Source of the DNA: Taeniopygia guttata
Taxonomy: Eukaryota; Chordata; Aves; Passeriformes; Estrildidae
NCBI RefSeq assembly: GCF_048771995.1
Contig: NC_133030.1
Location: forward strand, 63,933,501 to 63,997,500
Direction: 5' to 3'
Length of the DNA: 64,000 nucleotides
Shown here: in pieces, positions 23,307 through 33,200 of the stretch
Numbering within the stretch: position 1 is the first letter of the stretch
Layout of the letters: every line of letters starts with the position of its first letter
Notes under the pieces: generated by a model
What the model was told of the DNA's origin: nothing
The model's input: the letters and a program-made list of their open reading frames with translations, nothing else
Database searches by the model: none
Translations under genes and position numbers: made by a program

Positions 23307-23686
23307 TGGGGCAAGCACATCTCTCTCCCTCTCAAGATTTTCATAGAGGTGCACAGAGAGAAATGAAAGAGAAAACTATTTCTATTTCTGCTCCTTGTTT
23401 TTCCCATGTGAAATGTGTTTGGAGAATTGTTTACCTGGGGTGTTGCTTGGTTGGGTTCTGGTGAGGATTGTTTGAGCCTGGTGGCCAATCCAACCCACCT
23501 GGGGCTGGGCTCAGAGAGGGGCACGAGTTGGGTTAGAGTTAGAGAAAGTAGTATGGAGTTTTAGTATCCTCCTTTTTATATAGTATATTAATGTATTTTA
23601 GCATAGTTATAATAAAGAAATAACTCAGCCTTCTGAATTGAGTCAGACATCAGCATTTCTTCCCACTGGGTTCACCTGCATTAACA
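23307..23686 (+). mobile_element. Solo LTR, family D, inverted partner of 20713-21090
   Basis: It begins TGGGGCAAGCAC and ends CTGCATTAACA, with the poly(A) signal ATAATAAAGAAAT near 23,609. Same family and length as 20713-21090, opposite orientation. A CR1 fragment follows directly. Confidence 0.75.
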
Positions 23687-23689
23687 ATC

Positions 23690-23795
23690 CAGGAGGCAGG
23701 GACACCTCCCAGTGCCCCAGGGTGTCCAAACCCCAGTGTCCAGCCTGGCCTTGGGCACTGCCAGGGATGCAGGGGCAGCCACCCTGGGCAGCCTT
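23690..23795 (-). mobile_element. CR1 LINE 3' fragment (type A)
   Basis: GGCAGGGACACCTCCC and GGCCTTGGGCACTGCCAGG are present. The 5' tip is missing next to the LTR. Confidence 0.75.
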
Positions 23796-24318
23796 TGCCA
23801 AGCTGATGCAGGTGATCCATGGGATTTCCAGAGTCTATAAAGACAATTTCTTGATGCAGGTGATTGCTGAAATGAGCAGGGGAGATGCTGTGCTGGACCT
23901 GTACTCACAGCAGGAAGAAAACTCATGGATGATGCAGCCCTGGATAAAGTGACCGTGGGAAAACGTGGAGTTCAAGACCCTCAGAGGAGAGAGCAACATA
24001 AGCAGTGGAAATGGAACTGTGGGCTCCAGAAGGAAATAATTTTAGCCTTTTTGTGGGCTTAGCTGATGGGGTGAAGGGGCCCAGGAGAGCTGGGTGATGC
24101 CAAGCACAGCTCCTGGAGTGCCGTGTCCATCTCCAGCTCTTTCCACACCAGGGATGAGGATGTCCCTGCTGCCTGACAGCACTGCCCCACCTTTATTTTC
24201 AGTTATCTCACTTTTTCTATGCCTCTCCTGCAGAATGACACCGAACCCAGGCACAGATCTCTCCATAAATCCTGTGGTCAGATCCCCCCTGAATCAAGGC
24301 AGGAAGAAGCAGGGCCGT
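23796..24318. other. Unique intergenic DNA, no gene seen
   Basis: No recognised repeat or exon. Confidence 0.35.
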
Positions 24319-24806
24319 TGAGACAGAGTGAAAATTTAACAGAGTAGAAATCCATTTGGATTTAAGTGAAATGTGCCACTTTAAGCTTACTAACATAAGA
24401 GAAATATACTGTTTAGTCTGGTAATTACAACATAGCAAAACTACCCCAGCTAAGGAGAAAGAATGCAAATTTTCACACTAAAAGATAAGAGGTAAGAAAG
24501 ACTCCTCAGACCTTGAAACAGGGCAGAGTGACCCAGGAGTTCTTTCTGTACTTTCTAACAAAAACTGAATACAAGTATAACTAGCTGTAAGTGTAACATT
24601 TAATCAGCAAAATGAATATGCATAAACCTATTGTAAAATTCTCTGCATATAGAAATTAGTAAGGGTAATAAAAAAGGATCGGGATTCTCAGGGGTGCACA
24701 TGTCCATGGAAAAGCAGTGAGTCCCCACATAAATAACATACCCTTCCCCACAAATCTTTATTAGAATTGCAGAGTTTTACTTTTTCATCCGCGTTTCACT
24801 CCAACA
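24319..24806 (+). mobile_element. Possible LTR-like remnant
   Basis: An AT-rich block of about 490 bp, bounded by TGAGACAGAG and CACTCCAACA. It contains ATGAATATGCATAAACC and an AATAAA in GGTAATAAAAAAGG. The composition and TG...CA edges suggest an LTR, but there is no second copy in the window and no target duplication is visible. Confidence 0.3.
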
Positions 24807-25313
24807 GAACCCTCTCAGCCTGTACCCACTGCAGGTGGGATCGTGGCTGCAGCTGGCAGCTCTGAGCTGTGTTGTCCATTTCAGACACATCTTCTGCAAG
24901 AAAAGCAACTCCTTTATATAGATTAATAATGAAACTCATCACGACCTCCTGTTTCCAGGTAAATTCTGTTAGGATGTTTGGCAGCATCCAGAAGACCTTC
25001 CCACGGACTATTTAGCAAATAGCCTTGTCTATGAGAGCTGAAAGATTTGGCAACGCTTCGTAATTTATGTGCTGCTTTTCTTAAGGGGAGGTAATAAATC
25101 ACAGAGGGTGTTTTACCTGGGCAGAGGCGCACCGAGGGTGCTCTCTGCTCTGCACCTTCATTATTTGTCTGCAGCTTCAAAGCCCAGAGCTGGCTGAGAG
25201 CTCGGAGAGGGACGGATAATGATGCCCCGTAATCAGCGGAGTAATCACGAGATGGCTCCGTTACACTCTGGAATATTAATGGAGTGGGGACACTGCAGAC
25301 TGATGTGCAACAG
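24807..25313. other. Unique block, possible conserved non-coding element
   Basis: Non-repetitive. It contains CGTAATTTATGTGCTGC, GGATAATGATGCCCCG and CCGTAATCAGCGGAGTAATC. No exon is supported. Conservation is a guess. Confidence 0.25.
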
Positions 25314-25749
25314 TGTCGGAATCTGAGGTATTGATGATCCCAAGATTGTAAAAGTCTCTGTCTTTCTGCCCCACTGCCAAAGCAGAAGCCATAATTGGTC
25401 TGTGCTGGTTTCAAGGTTGTTTATTCTGTTTATCTCTAACATGTTCTGCTGCCCTGCCGCAGCTCTGTCCTGCAGGGCAGCGTGTGGGGCTCTGCCCTCA
25501 GTGGGATGGTACAAACATTAAATACCACAAACTACCTGTGCTGGATTTACAATAACGTGCCAATATCTGTCACCTACGTTGGACAGTGTGTCCCCAGCCT
25601 GAACCAACAGAAAAATGCCAACAGCACAGTGAAACATGGAGGGCATGAAGAAGGAGAAAAAGGACAAGACACACCCAATTTCCTCCATCTTGTCCCCTTT
25701 GGACCCCTCACCTAGAAACCTAAAATTTTACTTTTGCACCCGTGCCACA
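25314..25749 (-). mobile_element. Truncated LTR, family B
   Basis: It starts at TGTCGGAATC like 11297 and follows that copy closely, for example TGGGATGGTACAAACATTAA. It stops at CACCCGTGCCACACTGG, where a CR1 begins. About 170 bp of the LTR start is missing. Confidence 0.75.
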
Positions 25750-25751
25750 CT

Positions 25752-25893
25752 GGCAGGAGCTGTGCAGAGCCACAAGGTCCCCCTGAGCCTCCTTTGCTCC
25801 AGGCTCAGCCCCTTCCCAGCTCCCTCAGGAACTCTCCAGCCCCTTCCCATCTCCCTCAGGAACTCTCCAGCCCCTTCCCAGCTCCCTCAACTG
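25752..25893 (-). mobile_element. CR1 LINE fragment (type B) with a short VNTR
   Basis: GGCAGGAGCTGTGCAGAGCC, then GAGCCTCCTTTGCTCCAGG and two to three 31-bp units. The usual 3' tail is absent because the LTR abuts it. Confidence 0.8.
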
Positions 25894-26296
25894 CTCCTCA
25901 CAGGATCTGTGCCCAGAGCAGGGTGATTCTCTGGACAAAACTCTGTTTCTCTTGGGAAGCCCCAGTGCTCTCCCAGAGGATTCAGGTGTTTGGTGCATGG
26001 ATCAGGAGTGCCCAGAATTCTGCTGGGAGCAGGGGAAGCATTCCCAGCCCTGGGCTGGGCTGGTCAGGGACTTCACTCCATGGAAAGGCTCATTCCAGCA
26101 CTCCCATCATGGATCTCACTCTCGTGTCTTGGCACAGCCACCCAAATCCCTGCCAGCATCCTGTGCTCCCACCCCCAGCCCACATCCATGCCTCCCACAG
26201 GAAGGGAATGCTAACGAGGGGGATGCACAGAACATCAGAGGAGAGAATTCCAACCCAAATCCTGCTCTGAATCATGGAACATCCTGAGAGAGAAGG
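25894..26296. other. Unique intergenic DNA, no gene seen
   Basis: No recognised repeat or exon. Confidence 0.35.
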
Positions 26297-26899
26297 TGTC
26301 GGAGTCAGAGCATCCCTCTGGATGAGCCCCTGGCAAAGAGCCCAGGAACCGTGGCAGCAAATGAAAATCACCTGTGGATTCGATTTTAGCCCGTGGGAGA
26401 GGCTGCCGAGCTTATCTGAGGAGTTACAAGCAGAAAGGGTTTGAATGATTTAATAAGGAAATTGACACAGGGTGGAAAAGCAGAATTTTGGGATTTTTTA
26501 GAATGAAATTCAGAGGCACAAGATGGAGGAATCTGGGCGTGCCCAAGCTTCTTCTTCCTTCTTCTTGTCCTCCATGTCTCGGTGTGATGGTGACACTTTT
26601 CTGTTGGATTAGGATAGGGACGCCTTGTCCAATGTGGATTTTAGGTATTGGTATGGGAACTGTAAACATGGTACATGTAATTTTGGGTACATAATGTGGG
26701 AGACACCCGAGGCTGGGAGGAGACTGTCGTGGCTTCTGTGCTAGCTGGACCTCAGCAGGTCAGACAGAAAATATTGTAGATAAGGAAAAATAAACAACCT
26801 GGAAAACTCAGCTTCACACATTCCAGACCTCTTCTTCAGCAGCTGGGCTGGGAAAAAAGGACTTTCACACTGCTGGGGTCTTGCCCAGTGACCCCGACA
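26297..26899 (+). mobile_element. Solo LTR, family C
   Basis: It begins TGTCGGAGTCAGAGCATCCC and ends GTGACCCCGACA, with the poly(A) motif GGAAAAATAAACAACC near 26,790. It aligns along its length with 42586-43193 but is clearly diverged, suggesting an older insertion. Confidence 0.7.
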
Positions 26900-27065
26900 G
26901 GAGGGTACCCCCAGGATCACCCAGCCCAGCTCCTGCTCCTGCACAGACACCCCACAATCCCCCCTGTGCATCCCTGGGAGCGTTGTCCAAGCATGACCTC
27001 ATTCCTGGCAGCACTTCCAGCCTTATCCAAATGTCTCCATTGTTCAGCTTTTCCCAGGAAGTGCT
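26900..27065 (-). mobile_element. CR1-like 3' fragment
   Basis: CCCCCAGGATCACCCAGCCC and TGCATCCCTGGGAGCGTTG, then CTTTTCCCAGGAAGTGC: a diverged antisense type C tail. Confidence 0.5.
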
Positions 27066-27461
27066 GAGGTCATCCCTTCCCACATTCTGCAAAAAAATGT
27101 TTTCAGTTTCCCCCCTGAGGTAACCACAGAAAAATATAAGTTATTCCTGCAACTTAATTCAAATTAATTTGTCCAAGAGAGGTTCGTTGTGCTGTGTGTG
27201 GTTGTTTATCTCAGTTAAACTGAGTAACTCCAGTATTAACCAACTTCTTTCTTCCCTCAGGTCAAGGAGGGCTGTGAGCAGGCACCACACACCTGAAGGG
27301 ACAGTGCCTGACCTCTTTATCTTCTCTGCAGCCACATCTCCTACCTGAGCTAATTTATTCTCCACAGACTGACAAAAAAAGAATATGAAAAACAGCAATT
27401 CATATCACTGGAGAGGTTTAATGCAGCTGAAAACTCCAAGGGCTGCTCGGCAGTTCATCCT
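27066..27461. other. Unique intergenic DNA, no gene seen
   Basis: No recognised repeat or exon. Confidence 0.35.
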
Positions 27462-27792
27462 TCCAGGGCCTGAAGGGGCCTGCAAAGAACCTGGAGAGGG
27501 ATTTTGGACAAGAGATGGAGGGACAGGACAAGGGGGGATGGGTTCAAACTGACAGGGGGGGAATTTGGGTGAGATATAGGGAAGGAATTTTTCCCTGGAA
27601 GGGTGGGCAGGCCCTGGGATGGAATTCCCAGAGCAGCTGTGGCTGCCCCTGGATCCCTGGCAGTGCCCAAGGCCAGTTGGACACTGGGGTTGGAGCAGCC
27701 TGGGACAGTGGGAGGTGTCCCTGCCATGGCAGGGGTGGCACTGGGTGGGATTTGAGGTCCTTGCCACCCAAACTCTTGGATTCTGTGAATTC
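27462..27792 (+). mobile_element. CR1 LINE 3' region (type A, longer copy)
   Basis: Sense copy: GGACAAGAGATGGAGGGAC, TTTTTCCCTGGAAGGGTGG, GAGCAGCTGTGGCTGCCCC, then the usual tail ending CTTGGATTCTGTG. Confidence 0.85.
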
Positions 27793-28000
27793 CAAACCCC
27801 ACCCCAGAATTTTGGGCATGAGGTGAAGCAGTTGGAGCAGAGCATCCAGCAGAACCTCCCGCACTCAGCTGAAGCATTCCCTTCTCGTGTCCATCTGAAT
27901 CCCAGTGCCAGGAATGTTCCCTCCCAAGGCTGGGAATTCTGTTCAGAGGGACAAGCCCGAGGCAAATCCCAGGAAAGTGTTTGGATCAGGAACAGAGGAG

Positions 28001-28606
28001 TGTGGGAATCCAGGGCTTCCCTCTGGCTGCCCTGGCAGGACTGGGACCCTGGCAGGGGTCAGGAACCCCCCTGGACAGAGCCCCCAGAGACACTGGCTGT
28101 GATCTCTGTCCATGGAAAAGAGTTTTCAATCTTACAGGATGAATTACAAGCTCTGAGTGTTTGATATAAGTAATAATTAAGTGTGGGACGGGTGCAAAAG
28201 TAAAATTTTAGGATTCTAGATTAGGGGTTCAGAGGGGACAAGATGGAGGAAATTGGGTGTGCCTTGTCCTTTTTCTCCTTCTTCATGCCCTCCATGTCTC
28301 ACTGTGGTGTTGGCATTTTTCTGTTGGTTCAGGCTGGGGACACACTGTCCAACGTAGGTGACAGATATTGGCACGTTATTGTAAATCCAGCACAGGTAGT
28401 TTGTGGTATTTAATGTTTGTACCATCCCACTGAGGGCAGAGCCCCACACGCTGCCCTGCAGGACAGAGCTGCGGCAGGGCAGCAGAACATGTTAGAGATA
28501 AACAGAATAAACAACCTTGAAACCAGCACAGATGAATTATTGGCAGCGGGGCTGACAGACAGAGACTTTTACAGTCTGGGAATCATCAATACCTCAGATT
28601 CCGACA
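28001..28606 (+). mobile_element. Solo LTR, family B, with perfect 6-bp target duplication
   Basis: A 606-bp LTR from TGTGGGAATC to GATTCCGACA, flanked by GAGGAG on both sides (27995-28000 and 28607-28612). Six-base duplications are typical of class II (ERVK-like) elements. The poly(A) motif GAATAAACAACC lies near 28,504. Intact ends and a perfect duplication mark it as one of the younger insertions here. Confidence 0.85.
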
Positions 28607-28721
28607 GAGGAGGAGCTGTCCCCTCCTGTCCCAGCGCTGGCCGGGGACGGGCACACCCATTCCCACAGCAGTGCCAGGGCTGTAGGAATTACAGCTGCTG
28701 TTCCCGGCTATTCCTGCGGCT

Positions 28722-28882
28722 GGGAGCAGGAATAAATGGAGCAGGAATAAATGGAGCAGGAATAAATCCGGGCTGGGCTCGCCACCTGCCGCTCCCGCTG
28801 GCCATTACAGCAGACCGGGATGGGATGTTTGGGATGTTTGGGATGTTTGGGATGTTTGGGATGTTTGGGATGTTTGGGATGT
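28722..28882. repeat. Two adjacent microsatellite/minisatellite runs
   Basis: Three copies of the 15-bp unit GGAGCAGGAATAAAT lie at 28722-28767. Nearly seven perfect copies of the 9-bp unit GGGATGTTT lie at 28822-28882. They are about 55 bp apart. Confidence 0.9.
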
Positions 28883-28991
28883 CCCGCTCTGCCTCTCCTG
28901 CCCTCCCGGGAGCTGCTGATGGGCAAATGCTCCCGAGCCCTGATCCAGGTGGGAATGATGCGGGAATAACCCTGCTCCGGTGCTGCCCTGC

Positions 28992-29135
28992 CCTTTATTC
29001 CCTTTATCCCAGGGGGAGAAATCAGACACAGGTCAGAAAATGGACACCAACATCTTGGAGGCTGAGCCTCATCTCAAGCAGTAACACAGCAAAAGGTTTT
29101 TCTCTCTTTGCATAAAGGAACTGTTCTCTGAATGT
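28992..29135 (+). repeat. Inverted repeat, left arm (partner 29445-29582)
   Basis: About 140 bp (CCAGGGGGAGAAATCAGAC, GGAGGCTGAGCCTCATCT, CAGCAAAAGGTTTTTCTCTC) return in reverse complement at 29445-29582. The roughly 310-bp loop holds a CR1 fragment. The element type is unknown to me; it could be two LTR scraps or an inverted duplication. Confidence 0.7.
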
Positions 29136-29214
29136 TGAATTAGCACAGTGAAACGTTAGATTTTTATGGTAATGATCCACCCTTGGAGTGTGAAACTTGC
29201 TTGGTGTGCAGTCC

Positions 29215-29420
29215 TAGAATTCCAGAGAGGTTTGGGTTGGAGGGGACATTAAATGTCACCTCATCCCACCCCTGGATGGGCAGGGACACCTCCCACTGTC
29301 CCAGGGTGTCCAAGCCCCATTGTCCAACCTGGCCTTGGGCACTGCCAGGGATCCAGGGGCAGCCACAGCTGCTCTGGGAATTCCAGCCCAGCCAGGAATT
29401 CTCATTCTCCCATCCACCCC
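29215..29420 (-). mobile_element. CR1 LINE 3' end (type A)
   Basis: TTTGGGTTGGAGGGGACATT at the start, then CACCTCCCACTGTCCCAGG and GCAGCCACAGCTGCTCTGG. It lies in the loop of the inverted repeat. Confidence 0.85.
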
Positions 29421-29444
29421 TCCTTTCTGAAAAATCTTAATTTA

Positions 29445-29582
29445 ATATATTTATATGTTCTTTTATGCAGAGAGAGAAAAACCTTTTGCTGTTTTACTTT
29501 TTCAGATGAGGCTCAGCCTCCAAGACATTGGTGTCCATTTTGTGGCCTGTGTCTGATTTCTCCCCCTGGGATAAGGGCAGGA
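29445..29582 (-). repeat. Inverted repeat, right arm (partner 28992-29135)
   Basis: Reverse complement of the left arm: GAGAGAAAAACCTTTTGCTG, AGATGAGGCTCAGCCTCC, GTGTCTGATTTCTCCCCC. Confidence 0.7.
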
Positions 29583-29784
29583 TTCGTTTGGGAAACTTGG
29601 GGCTCAGGGATGTGCAGTTGTAAATATTTTTATTATGTTTATGAACACTGAATATTCTTCCTTTATAATTCCTCAACAGGTAAAAATCTGAAGTGTCTCC
29701 TTAGAAAAGGAGGGTGAATGTATGTGATTTTGGGGGAATTCGAGCCAGAAATGTGGCAGGTAGGCCAGAAAAATCATCACATGA

Positions 29785-30000
29785 TCATCATAGAATGGGC
29801 TGGGCTGGGTTAAATCCCACCCAGTGCCACCCCTGCCATGGCAGGGACACCTCCCACTGTCCCAGGGTGTCCAGCCTGGCCTTGGGCACTGCCAGAGATC
29901 CAGGGGCAGCCACAGCTGCTCTGGCAATCCCAGCCCAGCCAGGAATTCCCAATTCCCAATCTCCCACCCATCCCTGCCCTCTGGCAGTGGGAGCCATTCC
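29785..30000 (-). mobile_element. CR1 LINE 3' end (type A)
   Basis: TAAATCCCACCCAGTGCC, TGCCATGGCAGGGACACC and GCAATCCCAGCCCAGCC, ending in CCTGCCCTCTGGCAGTGGG. Confidence 0.85.
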
Positions 30001-30892
30001 TGTGTCTGTGGCAAAGTCTCCAATGCCCACCTGAAGTCCCGTGTCCCATCCCCGTGTCCCTCTCCCCAAGCTGTCCTGCCCACAGTGCCACAAACCCCAG
30101 AGATCTGCACAGGGACCTCCCAGTACCAGCCCCGTGAGCTTTGGGGTGACAGGGACATCCCGAGGATTCACCAAGTGCCTGTTCCTTCATTCCAGCATCC
30201 CTGAGCTCTGTGCTGTGACACAGTCCCAGGGCACCTCGTGCCACCCACATTGCAGAGCTGTGCCCAGTGTGGCCTCAGGCCCCTCTGTGCCCATGTGGGA
30301 TCTGCCCCTAGAGCATTCACCACGCAGGGACAGCCCTGGGCTGGGGCATCACCCCTGGTCGGGTTTGACAAGGAGAATGCAAGTGCCAGCCAGGAGGGCA
30401 GAATCAGCATCTGGAGCAACTCAATTTGAAATTAATTGCATAAATTATGTAATGAGAAAAGATGAGCTGAATTAGTGTTCCGGCATGAGCAGAGCCCGAG
30501 CCTCCAGCTCCACATCCCTGCCCACAGCTCCTCTGGTTCAGCAGCTGGGAAACCCTTCAGCTTCCCGGCAGGAATTGGGGTGTGCAGCAGCTGCTGGAAT
30601 CCCTGCTGGCACTGGGTGAGCCCAGCGTGGCACTGCCAGTCCCAGCAGGGCTCTGGGCTCACAGTGCCAGCGCTGGGCCACGGCTGACCTTGGGCTCTGC
30701 CAAGTGGAAAGCTGAAACCATCATTTTCCAAAGAGACTGAGGCAAAAAAGCCTCAGGGACAGTCTTTTGTCAGTTCCTGAGACTTGATTAACTGCCTTAA
30801 TTCCAGATGATTAATGGCTCTCACATCTCGGGAGGCCGAGTGAGACTGGAGAGTCTTCCTTCCCAAAACCCCCACAGCTGCTCCAGAGCCAC
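30001..30892. other. Unique intergenic DNA, no gene seen
   Basis: No recognised repeat or exon. Confidence 0.35.
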
Positions 30893-30982
30893 ATTCCCTG
30901 TGTGCCATCATTCCCTGTGTGCCACCATTCCCTGTGTGCCACCATTCCCTGTGTGCCACCATTCCCTGTGTGCCATCATTCC
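30893..30982 (+). repeat. 17-bp minisatellite, about 5 units
   Basis: Units of ATTCCCTGTGTGCCACC (or CATC) abut the CR1 VNTR copy at 30986. Two unrelated tandem arrays are thus back to back. Confidence 0.9.
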
Positions 30983-30985
30983 CTG

Positions 30986-31450
30986 GGGCTGGAGAGTTCC
31001 TGAGGGAGCTGGGAAGGGGCTGGAGAGTTCCTGAGGGAGCTGGGAAGGAGCTGGAGAATTCCTGAGGGAGCTGGGAAGGGGCTGGAGAGTTCCTGAGGGA
31101 GCTGGGAAGGGGCTGAGCCTGGAGCAAAGGAGGCTCAGGGGGCCCTTGTGGCTCTGCACAGCTCCTGCCAGGAGGGGACAGCCGGGGGGTCGGGCTCTGC
31201 TCCAGGGAACAGGGACAGGAGCAGAGGGAACGGCCTCAGGCTGGGCCAGGGCAGGCTCAGGGTGGGCACAGCAGGAATTTCCCCATGGAAAGGGTGCTCA
31301 GGAGCTGCCCAGGGAGGTTTGGAGTGCCCATCCCTGCAGGTGTCCCCTGGAGGTGGCACTGAGTGCTCTGGGCTGGGGACAAGGTGGGGAAGGGGCCCAG
31401 CTGGGACTCCCTGGGCTGGGAGGGCTTTTCCAGCCTCAGGGATTCTGTGA
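30986..31450 (+). mobile_element. CR1 LINE 3' end (type B) with VNTR
   Basis: Four 31-bp units (30986-31118), then CCTGGAGCAAAGGAGGCTC, GTGGCTCTGCACAGCTCCTG and AGCTGCCCAGGGAGGTTTGG, ending CCTCAGGGATTCTGTGAC. Confidence 0.85.
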
Positions 31451-31858
31451 CACTTAAGTGATCTGTAACCCAGCAGAACAAACCACGGGAAGAACCTCCA
31501 AAATGTTCACAAATCTCTGCTGAACACTCAGCAGAACCCACCTGCCCATGGGGACAAGGACCAAACCCTTTCCAGTCTCCAGTGCTCGTCACTCAGGGAT
31601 GCTCCTGAGGGCAGCAGTGGCAGATCCTTCCCGCCCTGCAGCCTGGATCTGTGCCCAAAATAGATGGGAAGAGAACAGGAGAGGAAGGAAGCACTGGCCT
31701 CCTGCCCTCCAGGACCTGCTGCTGCAGACACGTTCTCCAGTTGAACAAGGCTGGTTACACAGCTCTTGGCAAATGTGGGGATGCTGAACATTTGGGCTAA
31801 TTATCATAAACAAGACTGAATTAATGTGCTGAAGGAGCAGGAGGTGGTTGAGCACACG
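31451..31858. other. Unique intergenic DNA, no gene seen
   Basis: No recognised repeat or exon. Confidence 0.35.
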
Positions 31859-32148
31859 TGTTCCACACAGGCCCTGCTGACAGAGATTGAGAGATGGGCC
31901 TGCTTCTGGTGCAAGCAAGAAGCCAATTTATTATTTCCACAGCTCGCTTTATATACTCTTACAGCTCATGTTTCTTAGCAACATTGCTTAACCCTAGTCT
32001 TGCATGATAAAACAAAGCACAACATTCTTTCTGCTTTTTCCTTCAGATTTCTGTTTGCTGTTCCCAGGGCTTTTGGCCCACCAAGGCCAAGATGCCCACA
32101 TCATTTAGTACCTCCACAGGACTTTCTGCTGTCCCCCCATAGCCTACA
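31859..32148 (-). mobile_element. Solo LTR, family E (short)
   Basis: Read on the minus strand it starts TGTAGGCTATGGGG and ends CCTGTGTGGAACA, about 290 bp. It holds a TATA box (GAGTATATAAAGCG) and a poly(A) signal (AATAATAAATTGG) 20-30 bp apart, a compact LTR promoter/terminator. No internal coding and no clear target duplication. Confidence 0.65.
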
Positions 32149-33044
32149 GCAGCATCATCAATCACCCGGCACAGGTTAAACCTGTGGAGACTCCAGCAAA
32201 AAATCCACAGCATTTTTCACAGCTCTGGACCAAGAATTCACCCCATTCCTGCCCTGGTTAATGGAATGCATGGACTGTGCATCTCCAGAATCTATAAATA
32301 AATTTCCAGGGCTGACTTGCTGCTCCTGTGCTTAATGGTGGGAAATGGCATCCTGGAGTTTCTGGGGCAGGCAGAGACCTGGAGGGCGTGGAGGGAACAC
32401 CCAGGGGTGGTGGTGCTCCCTGGGGTGGAATCAGAGAGGTCAGTGCAGCAAAGCCCAGCCCAGCTGAGCCCTGAGCTCCGGGAAGGTCGGAGGGGGCTGA
32501 GTTTCACACGAATCAGATCGTTTTTGGTATTTCTTGATCTATAAAATGAAAGTGCTGCTGGATCAATGGGGTTTGGATTGTCAGAGTGAAACACAAATCC
32601 AGGCTCTGTGCAAACAACTGAACTGCACTGGGCACCCATCCCACGCTCACTTCCAGCGTTTTCCATTCCACGGCTCCAAGGTTTCCTGTGGAATGGATCC
32701 CTGCTGAGGCCAGGAGCAGCTGGGGCTGGTTAGCACCCAGCCTCATCTCTGCAGAGCTCCAGGGCTGTCCCCACGCCCCTGGGCTCAGGGCTGGCAGGAT
32801 CCTGGGAAAAAAAGTTTGATTTGGAATTTGGGATCCCTGGCTGGCCATTCCCACAGCCCCACAGTGCCTGACCCTGCTCCCTGGAAGGGAGAATGACTGA
32901 AAAAAGGAGGATACCACTGGATTTAAGGAAGTTACCTGGTGTTTCTCACTGCAGGACCTTTTCAGTGCTCATAAACTGGACGTGGTTTACATTTTCTGTG
33001 CCAGGTCAGTCCCAAGCTGGGCATTTTCCCCACAAGAAGCAGGC
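32149..33044. other. Unique intergenic DNA, no gene seen
   Basis: No recognised repeat or exon. Confidence 0.35.
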
Positions 33045-33200
33045 TACGGCAGGATTCCCATTCCTGGCAGTGCCCAGGGCCAGGCTGGACAGGGCTTGGA
33101 GCACCTGGGACAGTGGGAGGTGTCCCTGCCATGGCTGGGGTGGCACTGGGTGGGATTTAACATCCTTCCAACCCAAACCAGTCTGGGATTCTGGGATTCT
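33045..33200 (+). mobile_element. CR1 LINE 3' end (type A)
   Basis: GGCAGTGCCCAGGGCCAGG, GTGGGAGGTGTCCCTGCC and CAACCCAAACCAGTCTGGG. Confidence 0.85.
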
